NCBI RefSeq assembly: GCF_011046895.1
Contig: NZ_CP049250.1
Coordinates: 3,198,501-3,262,500 of the forward strand
Source of the DNA: Rhizobium rhizoryzae
GTDB lineage: Bacteria; Pseudomonadota; Alphaproteobacteria; Rhizobiales; Rhizobiaceae
DNA length: 64,000 bases
Reading direction: 5' to 3'
Both the position numbers and the translations under genes were made by a program. Shown here in pieces: positions 62,763-64,000 of the stretch. Under the pieces are notes generated by a model, which saw only the letters and a list, made by a program, of their open reading frames with translations, did no database searches and was not told the DNA's origin. Numbering within the stretch: position 1 is the first letter of the stretch; each line of letters starts with the position of its first letter.

Positions 62763-63374
62763 ATGACATCCATTTCAACTGTCAATAATACTGCTGCGCT
62801 GACTGTTTTGCGGTCGGGGCAGAATGCATCATCCGTCGAGGGGCTTCTCGGCTCATCGAGTTTCAAGGCGAGTTCGCCCGCCGTGTTCAAAGGCATTCTC
62901 ACTGCCTTTGCCGAGAACCCCAACTTTGTTGAGCAATTCAACAAGGAGTTCAAGAAGCAGATGGAATGGACTGCCCCGGATGGCAGCCACATCCATCCCA
63001 ATAATGCGAGCCATAATGCTCTCATTGAAGTCATTATGGCTAATCGAGATGCTTTTCCGCCAGGGGAATTTGAAATCCATACAAATTTGCCTGACGGCGC
63101 ATCGATGCACGTTACAATACCTTCCGCCGAGGATGTAAAGCTCGCACGCTTTGCCGAGGATGTGGCAGCCAAGCAGAAGGCCTATGATGACGCCATTGCC
63201 GCCAAGGAAGCAGCGGAAACGCCAGACCCGGAAGCGGTGAAGCTGAAGGCCATGGCAGATGTGGTGAAAACGCTGGTTCTGGATAGTGCGCAGCAAGAGA
63301 CCGGCGAGACCACCAGCGCACCGCAGGCCATTCTCGCCAAGCCCTATCTCGATGAGAAAAAGGACGCGGCATAA
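62763..63374 (+). CDS. Hypothetical protein
   Basis: 203 residues from ATG 62763 with a strong ribosome site (GGGAGGGA); the longer frame from 62694 lacks one. Polar Ser/Thr-rich N-terminus, a middle domain (GILTAFAENPNFVEQFNKEF, then WTAPDGSHIHPNNASHNALI) and a helical C-terminal part (FAEDVAAKQKAYDDAIAAKE). No signal peptide; no family recognised. Confidence 0.6.
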   Translation: MTSISTVNNTAALTVLRSGQNASSVEGLLGSSSFKASSPAVFKGILTAFAENPNFVEQFNKEFKKQMEWTAPDGSHIHPNNASHNALIEVIMANRDAFPPGEFEIHTNLPDGASMHVTIPSAEDVKLARFAEDVAAKQKAYDDAIAAKEAAETPDPEAVKLKAMADVVKTLVLDSAQQETGETTSAPQAILAKPYLDEKKDAA

Positions 63375-63380
63375 ACGGTT

Positions 63381-63719
63381 CTACGAACCATCGACAAACG
63401 AAATGACATCGCCGATCTCGTCTATTTCAAGCTCTACCAGCCAGAGATCGCTGTCGAAGCGGCGTTCGCGGGCGAGAGCATCGTCGACCGTCGCGGGATC
63501 AACCTTCTCCAGACGCTTTTCGAACCGGCGCTCGCCTGGCTCTTCCACCATCATCTGCGGTGCTGGCGCATAGAGCGTTTCCCGGCCATCGCGATGGCGC
63601 TGGCGAATGAAGATGGCGCCCGCCTCGTCCGCGCCCCGCTGCTCGATGGCGGCAAAACCACCCTGCCCGAAGACGCGCCGGGTCAAGGCCGCGATGAAGA
63701 TTTCCGATTTCAGTCTCAT
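63381..63719 (-). CDS. DUF1491 family protein
   Basis: 112 residues: MRLKSEIFIAALTRRVFGQG, GFAAIEQRGADEAGAIFIRQ and DSDLWLVELE, matching the alphaproteobacterial DUF1491 family. Converges on the hypothetical gene ending at 63374. Function unknown. Confidence 0.85.
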   Translation of the reverse strand: MRLKSEIFIAALTRRVFGQGGFAAIEQRGADEAGAIFIRQRHRDGRETLYAPAPQMMVEEPGERRFEKRLEKVDPATVDDALARERRFDSDLWLVELEIDEIGDVISFVDGS

Positions 63720-63890
63720 GGGTGCTTTCTATACCACCGACGCGGAATGAGACAATGCGCGGCGGTTTCCGCTTCAGGAAGCGTAAATTCGCACCAATCC
63801 GGGGCAATTGAGCGGATGATTTTGAAAAGGCTTAAGAAATACACGCTTAAGCTTCTGTCACCGGCGAGCGCAATCCATGACGGAGACCCA

Positions 63891-64000
63891 ATGGCGAAGT
63901 ACAAATATGCCCACCACATGTGCCAGAGCGATGTCGGGGCGTTTGACCAGACCTACAAGCCCGGACAAATCGTGTTCAACAGCGGCATCTATCGCTGCAA
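63891..64000 (+). CDS. Small protein, truncated by the window end
   Basis: ATG at 63891 after CGGAGACCC; reads MAKYKYAHHMCQSDVGAFDQ and continues TYKPGQIVFNSGIYRC to the window edge. The P-G-x-x-x-x-x-S-G-I-Y-x-C pattern is typical of small zinc-ribbon-like proteins in proteobacteria. Only 36 codons are visible. Confidence 0.6.
   Translation, partial: MAKYKYAHHMCQSDVGAFDQTYKPGQIVFNSGIYRC

Overview
The window is a high-GC alphaproteobacterial chromosome segment, most likely from Rhizobiaceae (Agrobacterium/Rhizobium group). The evidence is the cycHJK (ccmI-ccmE-ccmF) genes next to a FeuN-FeuP-FeuQ module, a Rhodobacterales/Rhizobiales-type gene transfer agent (GTA) cluster, RIME-like intergenic palindromes, an Omp25-type porin and many DUFs typical of this order. 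No rRNA, tRNA or CRISPR array was seen. Layout: 1-3.5 kb cytochrome c maturation (minus strand, a FixK/FNR-like box upstream); 3.5-6.5 kb a lipoprotein and the feuNPQ regulators; 6.6-24.8 kb an almost complete GTA cluster on the minus strand (gp15 to gp1).\n\nThe GTA cluster carries its own lysis-type genes (a holin-like peptide and a GH19 endolysin). Between portal and terminase it is interrupted by a block containing the endolysin, a small ORF and a RES-Xre toxin-antitoxin pair. The portal gene has a single in-frame amber codon where a tryptophan is probably expected, so particle formation may be lost in this strain. Four RIME-like paired palindromes sit between GTA genes; a fifth lies near 46.6 kb. 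At 25.0-28.0 kb a complete IS1595-family transposon can be delimited: 25-bp inverted ends (22/25 identical), an 8-bp target duplication, a transposase and four passenger genes.\n\n28-35 kb holds VapBC, SelO, an Omp25-like porin, a possible PemK-like toxin pair and a copA-hmrR-copZ copper-efflux operon behind a textbook MerR-type promoter with a 19-bp spacer. 35.3-40.8 kb is the most unusual part: an HlyC-type acyltransferase, an HlyD adaptor, an HlyB/PrtD-type ABC exporter, a divergent 82-residue Gly/Ala-rich peptide followed by a hairpin, and two tandem CPBP membrane proteases. I infer an undescribed secreted-peptide (bacteriocin-like) system. In this strain hlyD is split by a 266-bp MITE-like element whose removal restores the reading frame exactly.\n\n40.8-50 kb carries a NIT-domain chemoreceptor, an EamA exporter divergent from a MocR regulator, a nucleotide-sugar-type epimerase, a TPCP-type metal ATPase and an AmpC beta-lactamase. 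50-64 kb carries a lone TIR-domain protein (possible defence effector), small ORFs including a partial duplication of a YcgN-family 3' end, a bifunctional penicillin-binding protein, a three-gene operon (stand-alone adenylation enzyme, membrane flavin/NAD reductase-like protein, crotonase) resembling a split fungal TmpL protein, a DUF1214/DUF1254 pair, DUF2336 and DUF1491 proteins, and a truncated gene at the right edge.
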